This document shows positions 1 through 11,935 of a stretch of 64,000 nucleotides of DNA, one piece after another. A program made the translations under genes and the position numbers. The first letter of the stretch is position 1. Each line of letters begins with the position of its first letter. Source of the stretch: Mermis nigrescens (Eukaryota; Nematoda; Enoplea; Mermithida; Mermithidae); the NCBI GenBank assembly GCA_036768485.1, contig JAVLUZ010000848.1, forward strand, positions 496,001 to 560,000. Reading direction: 5' to 3'. The notes below the pieces were generated by a model, which searched no databases, was not told the origin of the DNA, and saw nothing but the letters and a program-made list of their open reading frames with translations.

Positions 1-215
1 TTGAGACAATTTTTAGTAATTTTTTGCGTCAGAAACCCAAAAATTAGCTAAAATACACTACCAAACATTGGAAACCCTATTTACCACACTAAAATTGCTA
101 ATGCATATATGAGTACTTAAAAATTTGCATGTTCAAAATGTACAAAGACTTTTGGGACCATCTTTGTACATGTACAAATGGGCCTTGTACAAAAAACGCT
201 GTTACTATTCTCTAG
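1..215. repeat. Dispersed repeat B fragment (GTACAAAG modules)
   Basis: This fragment matches, in order, modules seen again inside both hAT elements at about 15160-15345 and 19735-19935: a 'ttagctaaaatacactacc' stretch, a 'ccacactaaaattgct' stretch, then a palindromic TTTGTACATGTACAAA-type module. It is a non-coding dispersed repeat cut by the window edge. A weaker piece with the same GTACAAAG words is at 1710-1790. Confidence 0.7.
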
Positions 216-371
216 AGGTGTTGCCCTGGCTACTGTATCTGTTAGTAAAGCCTGGATCTGATCTGTAATTGTCTGATTACCTAGTTTTTTCATGCCAGTT
301 GATCAATTAATTTGTAATTGTTTCCTGCATACTTATAGACCATAAGCTGCCACATTATACCACATTATAAG

Positions 372-636
372 CACACCTGGGCATGGGGGTTGGGGGGTAT
401 GCACCCCCAGAAACCAAAATACCCCCTCCCCAGAAATCAAAATACCCCCCCCCAGAATTCAATTTTTGAAATTTTTTTTGTTTTTTTCGCAATTTTTTGA
501 TGCCAATGGATAGTGCTTGATGATAAACGTCAAAAAATGGTGTTTTTATTGCCATACCACCATTTTTAAGGCCATTTTTCGACCTTCAAAAAAATTTTGC
601 ACCCCCCATCCAGAATTTTCTTGCTGCCCACGTATG
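372..636 (+). mobile_element. MITE-M copy, hAT-type, complete
   Basis: A 265-bp non-autonomous element flanked by a perfect 8-bp direct repeat ATTATAAG (364-371 and 637-644). The ends are imperfect inverted repeats: CACACCTGGGC at the left and CATACGTGGGC when the right end is read inward. The body is C/G homopolymer blocks around 'ccagaa', then AT-rich sequence with 'gccaatggatagtgcttgatg'. An 8-bp target duplication is typical of the hAT superfamily. No protein is encoded; open frames through it are shadows. Confidence 0.85.
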
Positions 637-644
637 ATTATAAG

Positions 645-1322
645 CCATTACATGTGTTCAAAAATCATTGTTACAGCCATTGATGCATATTGCTTCCAGT
701 AGAAAAATTGGTGCTAACTGCCATCCACAAACTCGTAGAAGGTTTAGGCCGTAAATGAAGTGAGCTGTCAGCTGGTTATAACTTCGATTTTTTGTTTCAT
801 GTTTTATTTCATATCTTGTGAATGAAGGACACTGACAAACTAAATGATCACTACTTTGCTAGCAAGTTATTATTGTAAGCTTAAATGAAAAATGAAATTT
901 AAAAAAATGGTTGTTTCTAAAGTCCATGGGTCAAGACGAAATAAGACAAGAAGACATTTTTTGTTCAGAAATAATACACAAAATTTGGTAAAATATAAAA
1001 AAATTATAATAAAAATAAAAATAAAATTAAAATAAAATATGAAAAATGTAAAGAAAAATTTCAAAAAGTATAAAAAAACACAAAAAATTGAAAAAATGTC
1101 TCAAAAATCTGTTTTTAGCTTGATACAGAGATTTCCAAAGGCATGACTATGATAGGCCCTACTATACAATTCACATTTTTATAAACATGTCAGCTTTTGT
1201 TGACATTTGATTTAATCATGATTAATGTTTACTGAAATGTCGTCTTTTAAATTTTGAGAACATCTTTCTAACATATACAAACAATGCCTTTGACTGCTTT
1301 GATATACTTACTGGCATACTTA
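645..1322. other. No gene seen (AT-rich non-coding)
   Basis: I see no coding signal. At 960-1100 it becomes low-complexity A/T. Short open frames there are poly-Lys/poly-Phe artefacts of the composition. Confidence 0.6.
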
Positions 1323-1687
1323 TAAAATTGGGGATCCATCTTTTCTACTTGTAATGGTAAAGCAAAGTGAGTAAGCAAACAATGTATCTGAGATGATATC
1401 CGCTGTGTGAATTGTACATATTCTGAAATATTGCATCATGTACATAATGAGACAAAAATATTACTTGGCCATGCAAATTATTGAAATAATTTACTTATAC
1501 AGTATAGCAATATCAATGAGGTAATTATTGTTATGAATATTCTTACACCTAATCAAGTGATACCTATATCAGTTCTTACAAAGATCAAAATTGCTATTCA
1601 GTTCTAGAGAAATCAAACATCTATATCATAATCAGGTGCTAACTATAACTTACTACGACATGTAAGAAAGATGGATCCCCAATTTTA
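1323..1687. mobile_element. Tc1/mariner-like MITE with TA duplication
   Basis: A 365-bp element with perfect ~21-bp terminal inverted repeats beginning TAAAATTGGGGATCCATC at both ends, each flanked by TA (1321-1322 and 1688-1689). A TA target duplication with short inverted ends is the pattern of Tc1/mariner-derived MITEs. The inside is AT-rich and non-coding. The superfamily is inferred from the TA duplication only. Confidence 0.75.
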
Positions 1688-1799
1688 TAGGTATTTGGAA
1701 CACAATTTTTTGTACAAGACAAAGATTTTGAGGCTCATACAAAGAATTTTGGAGCCATCTTTGTACAATGTACAAAGAGTTTTTACGGCAAAGTAATTG

Positions 1800-2818
1800 T
1801 AAGTTTAATGTTTTTTTGAGTATTACTCAGCAAGATTTAAAAAAACTTTCTATGCTTCCTGCCAAATATAATTGCAATCTAACTAGCTCCAAGTGTGGGC
1901 ATTAAACAATCCAAAATCTATATTTGTGTAATTTTTGGAATCTTTATACAGACTTAATCGTCTTTTACATCTATCTCCAGTGTTTTATTAAGATTTAATG
2001 CAGAAAATAAGAACTATTTGACAACTGTGCACTGTTTTCTGCCATTTGAGAATAAAGTTGACTTTTTATCTTTCTGTTGCATTGAATTCACAAGCAAATA
2101 GGTGTTTGTTTTGATGTTCACTCAGCTTATTGCAATTGCTGTATTATTTCCAGGAAATTTTTGACGCATTGGAAAATTAGGATTCCAACCTCATGTTGGA
2201 AAACCTTGGATCTGCAACTGCTTCCTATATGGGTTATTCTCAGTACACAAATAAATGAATTGTTTTTAAGATTTATTTTGGCACTTTTCAATGCTTGTGG
2301 ATATACAACAGCTCCAATTACACAAATTGTTGCTGCTGTGTACATTGCGAAAGATGGATGCTCATGTCTCAATCAATATTTGAGATTTGAGGCTAGAATT
2401 TGTTTCTAATCAATAGGAAATAGTCTGGAGTAATCCAACGTGCATGTAACTTATTTTTCACAAAAAAAGGATACCTTTTTGCATAGCGGCGACAAAATGA
2501 TGTTTCATAAATTCAGTTTTTGCATAGTTTTATTTATTTATTTTTATAATTTCCATTTTATAATTGGATGCTTAATACCTTAATTGTTTATTAAGCAGTT
2601 ATTAGTCATAATGCAGGATGGTTTAGTAGGTACTTTTATATTATTTAAGTCATGAGAATGTGTGGGTTCTGCTCTGGGCTGACAATTTTAGAACAGTGTA
2701 AACATTTTTTTGCCTCTACTGCTTTCTGTTTATATTCTAATGAAGGAAATATTAGCATTTAGTTCAATTATTTAAACATCCAGGCCATAGATGCACAATG
2801 ACAGGGTCAATAGGGGGG
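1800..2818. other. No gene seen
   Basis: AT-rich sequence with no convincing coding frame. Two overlapping open frames of about 80 codons lie on opposite strands at 2127-2409. They have no recognisable domain and look like chance. Confidence 0.5.
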
Positions 2819-3085
2819 CACACCTGGGCGTGGGGGTTTGGGGGGTATGCACCCCCCAGAAACCAAAATACCCCCCCCCCCCCAGAAATCAAAATACCCC
2901 CCAGAATTCAATTTTTGAAAATTTTTTTGTTTTTTTCGCAATTTTTTGATGCCAATGGATAGTGCTTGATGAGAAACGTCGAAAAAATGGTGTTTTTATC
3001 ACCATACCACCATTTTTAAGGCCATTTTTTGACCTTCAAAAAAATCTTGCACCCCCCCCCAGAAATTTCTTGCTGCCCATGTATG
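2819..3085 (+). mobile_element. MITE-M copy
   Basis: Same 5' end (CACACCTGGGCG), C-rich blocks, central 'gccaatggatagtgcttgatg' and 3' end (TTGCTGCCCATGTATG) as the copy at 372-636. The flanks are runs of G, so the 8-bp duplication cannot be read reliably. Confidence 0.85.
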
Positions 3086-3089
3086 GGGG

Positions 3090-4465
3090 GTAAAATCTCA
3101 GAAAATAAACAGTAAATATAACGTCCACAAATTTTTTTGTTGTTAAAAGGAAAAATGGTCAAAATAGCATATAAAATGTCTTTTTGTGGTAGTCGAGAAT
3201 TTTAAAAGCATGTTTAGTTCATTTTGACTGCATTATATTACATTGATACTGAGACATAAAGAAAATTGATAAATTTTTGGTGCCTTATGGGTACAAAAGT
3301 GCATAAAATTGTTAATCTGGACGTACCGGAAAATTTTTTGACTCTTGCAATGCTTTTGACCAATAAAAATAATGCAACAAAAGTTCTATCAGCTCAAAAT
3401 CGTTAAGCAGTATGTGTCTGGCTGACTGTTCAGCCAGGGGTAGGGGGTAGGTAATAAATTCCCTTTGTGCATTCCCATAGTGGAGGGTGGCATATTTTTC
3501 CTACTTCAGGGTCAAAGGCTCAAATTATTGTCAGATAATTTTGAGCTATCAGACATTTTCTGCACGATTTTTAGGTACAAAAGTAGCAAAGATGCCAAAA
3601 TATTTTTTGCGCTTTGTGCTAAATATTGAACATTTTTGTTTACCCATAAAATGCTTAAATGATCTTTAAAGTCAAAATTTTCTATGGATTCTTATATTTT
3701 CTATTTACAAAAGTGACAAAGCTAGTTATAATCAGCAAAAAGTGCTTAAAAATACAGTTTGTCATACTAGAACAAATTTTATAAAATGTTTTAGTCATTT
3801 TTCATATTTGGCCTGCAGAAAAGGCTAGAGCTTCAAACTATTGGTTCCGAATTTTTAGATTTCATCTCCCTAAACTTTCTACCTTGGCAAATTATGCTTC
3901 ACTCAACCCCTCCTTTGTGCATGTATGATCCAGGCCAGTTGTTCCTCATGCAATGCATTTGTAATGTTTTTCACTGTCTATTATGCTTATCAGGACTAAT
4001 CTTTTCATTTTTGTCTCATTTCGGTGTCAAAAAAGATGAAGCAGCATAGATGAATGATAAGTGACTTTGTTTTTGCTCTCTTATAATTCTGCTTGGTTGG
4101 TTTTCCTTCTTTTAGATTGTGAAATAATGGTCAAGTGGAATGACATGCTACACGCATATACAACATGTACCTATGTACTCATTCTACCCACAAAAAGAAT
4201 GTTTAAGCATTTGTTTTCATATTAGCCTACAGGACTGCGCCATAACTGGTGCTATTTTGTGTCCATTGCATCATAATTGATGCTTGCTGTATTTTCAGTT
4301 CTGCATTTCACATTCAATTATACTTCTTATTAAGTGAAAAATATTAACTATTCTGCCCAAAAACACTGAGCATATTTCATAACAGAACCCTAATTTCTTG
4401 CACTCTCTAGAACCAGGGAAGCAATAGTGTAATAAGTCTAGGATATTTAGCTTGGCTGGAAGTTT
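3090..4465. other. No gene seen
   Basis: Non-coding AT-rich sequence. No repeat family from elsewhere in the window is obvious here. Confidence 0.5.
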
Positions 4466-4469
4466 CAGT

Positions 4470-4568
4470 TCAGAAACCAAAATACCCTCAGAATTCAATT
4501 TTTGAAAATTTTCTTTCATTTTTTTTGCAATATTTTGATGCCAATGGATAGTGCTTGATGAGAAACGT
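4470..4568 (+). mobile_element. Truncated MITE-M fused to pPolB relic 1
   Basis: The internal third of MITE-M, from the 'agaaaccaaaatacc' block to 'gatgagaaacg', runs straight into pPolB coding sequence at 4569. The mirror copy at 13553-13813 holds a full MITE-M at the equivalent place in the other arm. This is therefore the same insertion with its 3' part and some pPolB sequence deleted. Confidence 0.7.
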
Positions 4569-5490
4569 AGAATAAACAACCCAAACAGTGGCCTCTTCAC
4601 CTCCTATATTAATAAATTCATGAAACTAGAACAAGAATCTGACGGATGGCCTTCATGGGTGAAATCGGAGGAGAAAAAGAAAGGTACGTTCAAGAGTACA
4701 AAGATAACAAGGAAACAAGTTGGATGCTATGAAAATTACAAAAAAGCCAGGTCTTTGGTCATTAAGTAAACTTATTTTAAACTCTTTCTGGTGAAATTTT
4801 GGGCAAAGAAATAACATGTTAAAAGTGTCCTTTTTCAATGATCCTGCACCATACTTTGACCTAATTTTTTGACCCTTCAAATGTAATATACTCAATTAAC
4901 ACCATGAACCAAAATCTGATGGCTGTTACACATGCAAAGAAAGATGAATTTGCTGATGTGATAAGAAATACAAACCCTGTGCTTGTAGTTTATACAACAA
5001 CTTAAGCGCGACTCAGGCTATATGAGCATTTGGAAAAGTTAGGCGATCATGTATTATATTTTGACACAGACAGTATCATATTCAAAAGCACGCTGGAAAA
5101 GATGAGTATCAAGTACCTATAGGGTTGTATTTAGGAGATATGACTGATGAATTAAAGGGGTATTGCAAAGGCAGCTACGTTGAAGAATTTGTAAGCGTAG
5201 GCCACAAGAACTACATGTACAAGGTATGCTCAGCAAAAGATGGTAAATTTTATTACCATATAAAAGCATGTGGTTTCACACTCTCTTCAGCAACTGCCAC
5301 AAAAATTAACTTCACTCATTACTAAAAATGGTCAAAATGTTTGTACAGGACAACAATATTGTCAAAAAAGTTGTATATTTTCTGCAAATTTGACGCTTGC
5401 TCAACCACACTATTGTGACAGAAGACACATTGAAGAAGTATAAGATTGCTTGCAATAAACGTGTTATAAAGCATATTTCTCTACTGTGCT
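4569..5490 (+). pseudogene. Polinton pPolB relic 1 (C-terminal palm region)
   Basis: Remains of the C-terminal half of a protein-primed family B DNA polymerase of the Polinton type. Readable pieces in order: the segment beginning INNPNSGLF, a degraded motif B region near 'LNSFW', polymerase motif C (YFDTDSI, about 5060-5080), and the C-terminal block 'YQVPIGLYLGDMTDELKG' (5107-5160) through 'SATATKINF'. Frames change several times and stops occur, so it is dead. It is intronless across positions where the 29-45 kb copies have introns. It is homologous to 12640-13540 and 24225-25140 in the opposite orientation. Confidence 0.9.
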
Positions 5491-5981
5491 GTACGGCTTT
5501 TAGTCATTTTCTGCATGTTTTTTGTTTACCCCCATGCCTTATTTTATTATTTAATCCTCTGACCATCATTTTTTGTTTATTTTGTTCCTCTGGCCGGTAC
5601 CCATCCAAAAAACAATTTGACCGGACATGACATCATTTTGCTCAAGTAAATCTTTTTGTTTAATTCATTCCTCTGGCCAGTACCCATCCGAAAAACGGTG
5701 TGACCGGACAAGACGTCATCTTGTTTTATTTCATATGGCGGTCATGGTTACTATTTTGTTTTGTTCTTGCCTCCCTGCTGGATCTCCCTGAAAAGAGCAA
5801 GTGCGGGGGCGGGTAGTCAAAACACAAGTGGTATAGTTTTGTTGAAAAAAAATTAAAAAAAAAAGACAAAAACAAGAAAAAAACAAAAATGGTGCAAATA
5901 CATGCCCAGGTCCCCGTCCTGGCACTGGGCACTGCATTTGCAGTGGCGGAGTGGCATGTTAAAACATTTATATAAGCTAGT
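5490..5981 (+). mobile_element. Terminal non-coding part of Polinton relic 1
   Basis: This holds the sequence 3' of pPolB out to the end 'catttatataagct' (about 5963-5977). The same end appears inverted at 11941 and 23067. It contains a local ~86-bp duplication ('cctctggcc.gtacccatcc' at about 5585 and 5671). The site 'ggtcatggttactatt' (5742-5757) is the unoccupied form of the place where the other two relics carry a MITE-M (duplication GTAACCAT). Confidence 0.75.
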
Positions 5982-6519
5982 TAAACATTTATTAGCTATC
6001 AAAAATGTTAAATGGTACTTGCATAACTACATACCACTTGCAAACTATGTATAACAAAATTTTGGGGTGTATTGTTCTCACAATTGTTTTATCAATATTA
6101 GTTTTGTGCAAACTTTTGAAATAACAGATTAAAAAGTTGCATAGATCTTTACGTAAGCCCAAATTGAAATACTACTACAAGATTTGCAATTTTCTGCATA
6201 AGAAACTGTGTTTTAAATGGCAATGGTGCCGCTTTTTCAAAGAAGGTTGTAAGAAGTAATTTAAATTTGAACAAAAAGTCTCCAAGATATTCATTTTTAC
6301 TCTGTGAGAAATGTTTGATGGAAGTAACATTGTCAAGAAAGATAAGTACATGTTGTATTTTTATTCAGAAGAGAAACATCTTCAAAAACATGATACGAGT
6401 ATAAGCTGTGCTGTTAAATGTAATGACTGTATTTTAAAAATTTCCTCGGAACAAAAAAAAACGCTTTATATTTTTATTGAAACATAGAAAAAAATTATTA
6501 TGATCCTCAGACGGGGTAC

Positions 6520-6771
6520 AGCACCAAATTTCTGGGCTAGGGGGTGAAAAAATTTTCAAAGGTCAAAAAATGGACTCAAAAGTGGTTGTAAGGCAAAAAA
6601 CACCATTTTTTGACATTTCTCATCAAGCACTATCCAATCGCATCAAAAAATCGATAAATAAGCAAAAAATTTCAAAATTTGAATTCTGGGGGGGTTATTT
6701 TGATTTCTGGGGGTGGGTATCTCAATGTCTGGGGGTGCATACCCCCCAAACCCCACCCACGCCCATGTGTG
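6520..6771 (-). mobile_element. MITE-M copy in left fold-back arm
   Basis: Minus-oriented MITE-M ending in CCCATGTGTG, with its outermost bases missing at the left ('agcaccaaa'). The opposite arm near 8093-8115 ('ctccatgtaccccgtc') preserves the uninterrupted site, so this insertion came after the fold-back formed. Confidence 0.8.
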
Positions 6772-8690
6772 TACATGGAGGCTGAACAAACTTATTGTCA
6801 AGTTGTGAAATATTTTTGTCAAGTTGTGAAATATTTTTGTCGAATTGTGAAAATTTTTTTCAAGTTGTGCAAATTTTTTGTAAAATTTTTATATTTTCTT
6901 GAAAGTAGGCTGTTTTACATATTTTTGTTGCTAAAATGATAGAAAGCCATCAATCAAATAAAAAATTTGAATAAAAGAGAAAAAAAGGAAAAAATAAAGA
7001 AAAATATAGATGAAAAAATCAAGAATTTGAGTTTTCAGCACTTGATTCCATTGTGTGATGTCTCAGCTTGATCAAAAGCTGTTATTTCTGGTACAAATAA
7101 GATACATTTTATCTGATAAGCTGTAGAATTACATAGATGTAGAAGAAATAAAACGATTGCACAAAGATCAAATTGAAAATTGCTAAGCACTCATGAACTA
7201 TTAATGTATAACATAAGTTTTGTCTGAAAAGCTGTAGAACCTGCATAGGTGTACAAGAAATGAAATGAGTGCACCCCAAGTTGAAAATGGATAACATACA
7301 TAAATGAGAGAAGGTAGGCAGACACATAAGATAAAATGGCTATGCCCCTATGAAGTTTAAATAAGATGATTTGATCCAAGAGAATGAAAGGCAGGCACTG
7401 GCACACCTCTTGTCTGAATAACACATCTGGAGTTATGAACTGAAATCAAAATGATTCTAGCTAAGAGATAGGTACCATCCAAATTTATCTCTTTAATCAA
7501 CATCAAATGTTGATTTAAGCGCTTTTGAAAGTTGATTTAAGCACAAAATTTTGATGGTACCTACCTCTTAGGGCATTAGATGTGTTATTCAGACAAGAGG
7601 TGTGCCTGCCTTCTCTCATTTATGTATGTTATTTATTTTTGTGGATCAAAGCGTCTTATTTATAGATCATAGTGACATAGTCATTTTATCTTATGAGTCT
7701 GTCTACCTTCTCTCATTTAAGAATGTTATCCATTTTCAACTTATGGTGCACTCATTTCATTTCATTATGGAGATTCTACAGCTTATCAAACAAAACTTGT
7801 TATTTATTTATTCTTCATGAGTGCTTAGCGATTTACAATTTGATCTTTGTGCAATCATTTTATTTCTTTTACATCTATGTAATTCTACAGCTTATCTGAC
7901 AAAATGTATCTTATTTGTACAAGAAATAATAGCTTTTGCTCAAGCTGAGACATCACACAACGGAATTGAGTGTTGAAAACTCATATTTTTTTATTTTTTC
8001 ATCTATATTTTCTTTATTTAGCACACTTTTAAGAAAATATAAAAATTTTACAAAAAATTTTCACAACTTGACAAAAAATTTTGTTAAACCTCCATGTACC
8101 CCGTCTAAGGATCATAATAATTTTTATACATGATTCAATAAAAATATAAAGCGTTTTTTGCTTCTTGCTACAGTGCAGAAAATATAAGTAAACATTTTGC
8201 AAAATTTGACAGCAATTTTTAATTTTTTGTTCCGCAAATTTTAAAATACAGTCATTACATTTAACAGCACAGCTTATATCATCATGTTTTTGAAGATGTT
8301 TCTCTTCTTAGTAAAAATACAACATGTACTTATCTTTCTTAACAACGTTAAGTTCCATTGAACATTTCTCACAGAGTACAAATTAAAAACTTGGAGACCT
8401 TTTGTTCAATTTCAAAAAGACTCTTTACAATCTTCTTGAAAAAGCAACACCATTGCTGTTTAAAAGCTGGTTTCTTATGCAGAAAATAGCAAATCTTGTA
8501 GTAGTATTTTGATTTGGGCTTCATTGAGCAGTGTAGACAATTGACGAGATCCAATCTCACTAGATCTTGAGCTACGTAAACCTCTATGCAACTTTTCAAT
8601 CCTGTATTTTAAAAGTTTGCACAAAACTAATATTGATAAAACAATTATGAGAACAATACACCCAGAATTTTGTTATAAATAGGTTGCAAG

Positions 8691-8932
8691 CATAGGTGGG
8701 CAGCACCAAAATTCTGGGATGAAGGCGGCTGAAAAATTTTTCAAAGGTCAAAAAATGGTCTTAAAAGTGGTCGTATGGCAAAAAGAAATTTTTTTCGATG
8801 TTTCTCATCAAGCACTATCCAATGGCATCAAAAAATTGCTAAAAAGCAAAAAATTTCAAAATTTGAATTCTGGGAGGGTTATTTTAACTTCTGGGGGGTG
8901 CATACCCCACAAACCCCCAACACCCATGTGTG
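8691..8932 (-). mobile_element. MITE-M copy in right fold-back arm
   Basis: A 242-bp copy between perfect 8-bp duplications GTTGCAAG (8683-8690 and 8933-8940). Ends are CATAGGTGGGC and CACACATGGGTG read inward. It is absent from the mirror position in the left arm (near 6045), so it post-dates the fold-back. Confidence 0.85.
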
Positions 8933-9029
8933 GTTGCAAGTAGTATGTAATTATGCAAGTACCATTTAAGATTTTTGGTAGCTAATGACTGTTTAACTAG
9001 ATTATAGCCTGCTTCAGAAGTAACTGTCT

Positions 9030-9360
9030 GCCGATATTGCTGACTGTTTTTCCCGGTTCACAAGTGCCCAATTTTCAGTTGGCAATATTGCCGATATTGC
9101 CGACTCTTGTCGGCGATATCAGCAATGTCGCTGATTTTTATCGGCAATATTGGCAACATCGCTGACTTTTGTCAGCGATATCGGCGATGTCGCTGACTTT
9201 TGTTGCCAATATCGGCAATGTCGCCAACTTATGTTGGCAATATCGGCGATGTCGCCAATTTTTGTCGGCAATATTGGCAATATCGCCAATTTCAGTCCGT
9301 GATATCGCCGACTAAAATCGGGGGAATAGGATCCATTTCTATTTTTCTGCGATATCGCCA
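9030..9360. repeat. 31-bp palindromic minisatellite, left end
   Basis: About ten degenerate 31-bp units of the type cgctgacttttgtcrgcgat followed by atcggcgatgt. Each unit is nearly self-complementary (TCGGCRATATYGCCGA). Successive units can be lined up at exactly 31 bp from about 9124 to 9310. Open frames through it are artefacts. Confidence 0.85.
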
Positions 9361-9829
9361 ACAATTCATGTACAAAGTATAGAGAGGAACAAAAACACAG
9401 GCAAGCCACGTAGTACATACAAATGCATTAACAAAGTTAGTACACACAAGCAGTAGGTACATATGTACATATATCACAAGTTATTTTTGGGGACGTCATG
9501 AATTTTAATTAGCTTAAATGCAGCAAAACGAGTAAGTGTGAGGTTCATATTATTCTCAAGTAACGTTTTATCCTGCAAAGATTGTCAAAAACTTACTTTT
9601 CAATCAGTAGTAGGAAATATTTACTTTCTTTTGTATTTTTTGATACTTGAGAAAAATTGCCATTTTTTTCACGAGAAATGTCCAGTGCCTCTTGATGAAC
9701 AATTAATTGAATTAGTGTGGATCAATTAATTGAATTAGTGCAGGATCAAGTATTCTGGGATCAACCCCACAAACCCCCACTCAGGAACATGGATGGTCTG
9801 GACCACACATGGGCATGAGGGGTCTGGAC

Positions 9830-10087
9830 CATAGGTGAGCAGCACCAAAATTCTGGGGGTGAAAAAATTTCTGAGGGGAGTGAAAAATTTTCAAAGGTCA
9901 AAAAATAGTCTTAAAAGTGGTCGTATGGCAAAAACCACCATTTTTTACGTTTCTTATCAAGCACTATCCAATGGCATTAAAAAATTGCTAAAAAGCAAAA
10001 AAAAATTTTCTGGGGGTATTTTGATTTCTGGGGAGGGTATTTCAACTTCTGGGGGTGTATACCCCCAACACCCCACGCGCACGTGTG
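9830..10087 (-). mobile_element. MITE-M copy inside the 2.9-kb transposon
   Basis: A 258-bp copy between perfect 8-bp repeats GTCTGGAC (9822-9829 and 10088-10095). A further GTCTGGAC lies at 9796-9803 and a variant GGCTGGAC at 10242-10249, so this spot has been hit repeatedly. Confidence 0.8.
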
Positions 10088-10095
10088 GTCTGGAC

Positions 10096-10241
10096 CACAC
10101 ATGGGCATGGGAGGTTTAGGGTTTCGCACCCCCAGAAGATAAAATACCCCCTGCAGATCCCACAGAATTCTATTTTTAATAAAGTTTTTGGCGATGTACC
10201 TCATCCTGACCCCCTGCAGAATATTGGTGCTGCCCATGTAG
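10096..10241 (+). mobile_element. Short MITE-M derivative abutting the previous copy
   Basis: Starts CACACATGGGCATGGG and ends GCTGCCCATGTAG, about 146 bp, with an internal deletion. It shares the 8-bp repeat at 10088-10095 with its neighbour, and GGCTGGAC follows at 10242. This looks like insertion into, or right beside, an earlier target duplication. Confidence 0.65.
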
Positions 10242-10249
10242 GGCTGGAC

Positions 10250-11400
10250 CCCTAGATTCCCAAAAATTGATAGAAAACAGGATTGAACGTTTGTGCTATC
10301 CCTGACAATTTTGCCCCATTGGACCCCAATACTTTAGCTGATGTCCATCTATAGTCTCCAGACATGCATGTGGGGGTTTGGGATCTAGATCCCCAGAATA
10401 GAAAAATGTTCTGAGGAAATAAGGCAAAATGAAGGTTAGAAATGGATAAAAATTGCACATTTTCTTTAAGAGTGCTAGAAATTGACCAGAAATTGTGGAA
10501 TAATTCCGTTTTACCGTTATTTCAACATGTATATCAGTTTTTGAGGTCATTTTGGCCCACAATGGCCCATTCTTTGATCCCCCAGATCGACTGCCCCCAC
10601 CAAATCGGCCATGCTATGCATATGTTCTGGACCCCTGAACATCCATTGCAGACCCCCCCTAAAAAATGGTAGACCACAGAACTGAAATTGTTTGTGCTAT
10701 TTTTGGTGATCTTGCCTTTTGGGACCTCACAAGATTTGCTTGCTGTCGTTTAGGTGTTGGTTATGTATGATCACCAGCAGACGCAGTATATTCTTCAGGA
10801 AGTAATTTAAATTTTAATTACATATATTTATATTTATTCTCTCGTTTTTAAAGTCTAAAAAGTTTAAATGCATCCATTTTGAACAAGTTCTTTTTTTAAA
10901 AAACAACTGAATTCAGGGTACACCCAGCCTCTCTTGAAATCCATCAAATTGGGGTGAGTCACTCAAAAAAATATAAGTTAATTCATTTTTTGGCATTCTG
11001 CCAACGCTACTCTGGGGGTCAGTCTATAAGTGTTTTGTGCAACTTGAAAAAGTTATTTAATTGCTAAAATAGCTTAAACAGTATGCTGATCCACAATTTA
11101 TAGCCACTTAGCACTTTTGAAGAAAATTTTTGATTTTCATCCACGTTAAACCGTCATTTGACGTCATTTTTTTAAAATTTTTATATTTTTCCATTTAGAT
11201 GGTTTAGACACCCTAAACCCATCATGTACTTGTCTGATCTAGACACCCAATCCCCTCCATATGCAACTCTGTGCGTAAATGTATTCTTTAATAAAAATTT
11301 TCATTTGTAATATTTGAGAGATTTTAAAGGAGGTAAGGTAACCAAGGAATGTTTTAGGGGTCATTTACTACTTAATTTTTACCTATAATTAAAAAACCTT
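10250..11400. other. Transposon interior, no clear gene
   Basis: Non-coding. Short C-rich stretches near 10360-10400 and 10570-10660 recall MITE-M blocks but are too degenerate to call. I see nothing else. Confidence 0.45.
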
Positions 11401-11402
11401 AG

Positions 11403-11624
11403 TCAGCAACTCATCAAATTTCGCAGGCAACATGCGAAAAACTTGAAAAAACTTTCATGATCAGTAAGGCGCATCTGTGGAATAAGTGCATGGTAATGAC
11501 CATATTTTTCACGCACTTTAAAAATATAGCGAGTTTGTTGTTGCGATTTTTGTATCAATTTATAAGATTTATAACTTAAATAAACCTGCAATACCGCACA
11601 CAGCTGCCCATTGTCCATTTTCAC
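11403..11624 (-). pseudogene. PIF/Harbinger (HARBI1-like) transposase fragment
   Basis: The minus strand encodes a piece resembling the N-terminal part of Harbinger-type transposases: 'REKYGHYHALIPQMRL' followed by a Phe-rich 'ESFFKFF'. One base further the frame shifts and continues as 'MLPAKFDELLT', the equivalent of the conserved FRM...FDELL segment. The catalytic DDE part is missing. It lies inside the 9007-11940 element and may be what is left of that element's own transposase or of a separate insertion. Confidence 0.65.
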
Positions 11625-11689
11625 ATCAAAGTGGTCAATATTTTGAGTGTTTTGCTTTTCAACATGAGGCTATTTAAAATATTCTTACC

Positions 11690-11935
11690 CGCGATGTTGG
11701 CGATATTGCCGATTTTTGTCTGTGATGTCGGCAATATCGCCAATAAAACTCGGCAATATCGCCAATATCGCTGATAAAAGTCGGCAATATTGCCGATATT
11801 GCTGATAAAAGTTGGCAATATCAGCGACATTGCCGATTTTTGTCGGCAATATCGGCGATATCCCCAACAAAAGTCGGTGATATTGGCGATGTCGCCGTCA
11901 AAAATTGGCGATATCGCCGACATTTACTTCTGAAG
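11690..11935. repeat. 31-bp palindromic minisatellite, right end
   Basis: About seven degenerate 31-bp units (e.g. cgccaataaaactcggcaat plus atcgccaatat) in opposite orientation to the array at 9030-9360. It closes with TTACTTCTGAAGCGGGC, the reverse complement of the left terminus. Confidence 0.85.

Larger units (their letters stand above)
5978..9001. repeat. 3-kb fold-back (palindrome) centred near 7515
   Basis: The left arm (5978-7480) is the diverged reverse complement of the right arm (7553-9001), with a ~70-bp loop. Examples: 'ctagttaaaca' at the left edge against 'gtttaactag' at the right; 'taggtaccatcc' (about 7470) against 'gatggtacctacc' (about 7554); and several hundred bases around 7100-7420 against 7570-7920. 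Each arm carries its own MITE-M at a different position. Small open frames in the arms resemble no known protein. Confidence 0.85.

Noticed and set aside
870..1064. Phe/Ile-rich putative membrane protein
   Set aside because: Low-complexity A/T sequence; no other sign of coding.
9119..9418. Open frames of ~100 codons through the minisatellites (also 11621-11923)
   Set aside because: They are repeats of Ile/Ala/Asn/Asp codons forced by the 31-bp unit; both strands are open in several frames.
9030..9420. Spaced-repeat array resembling CRISPR
   Set aside because: The 31-bp units abut with no unique spacers, each is nearly palindromic, and the array is paired with an inverted partner at a transposon end.
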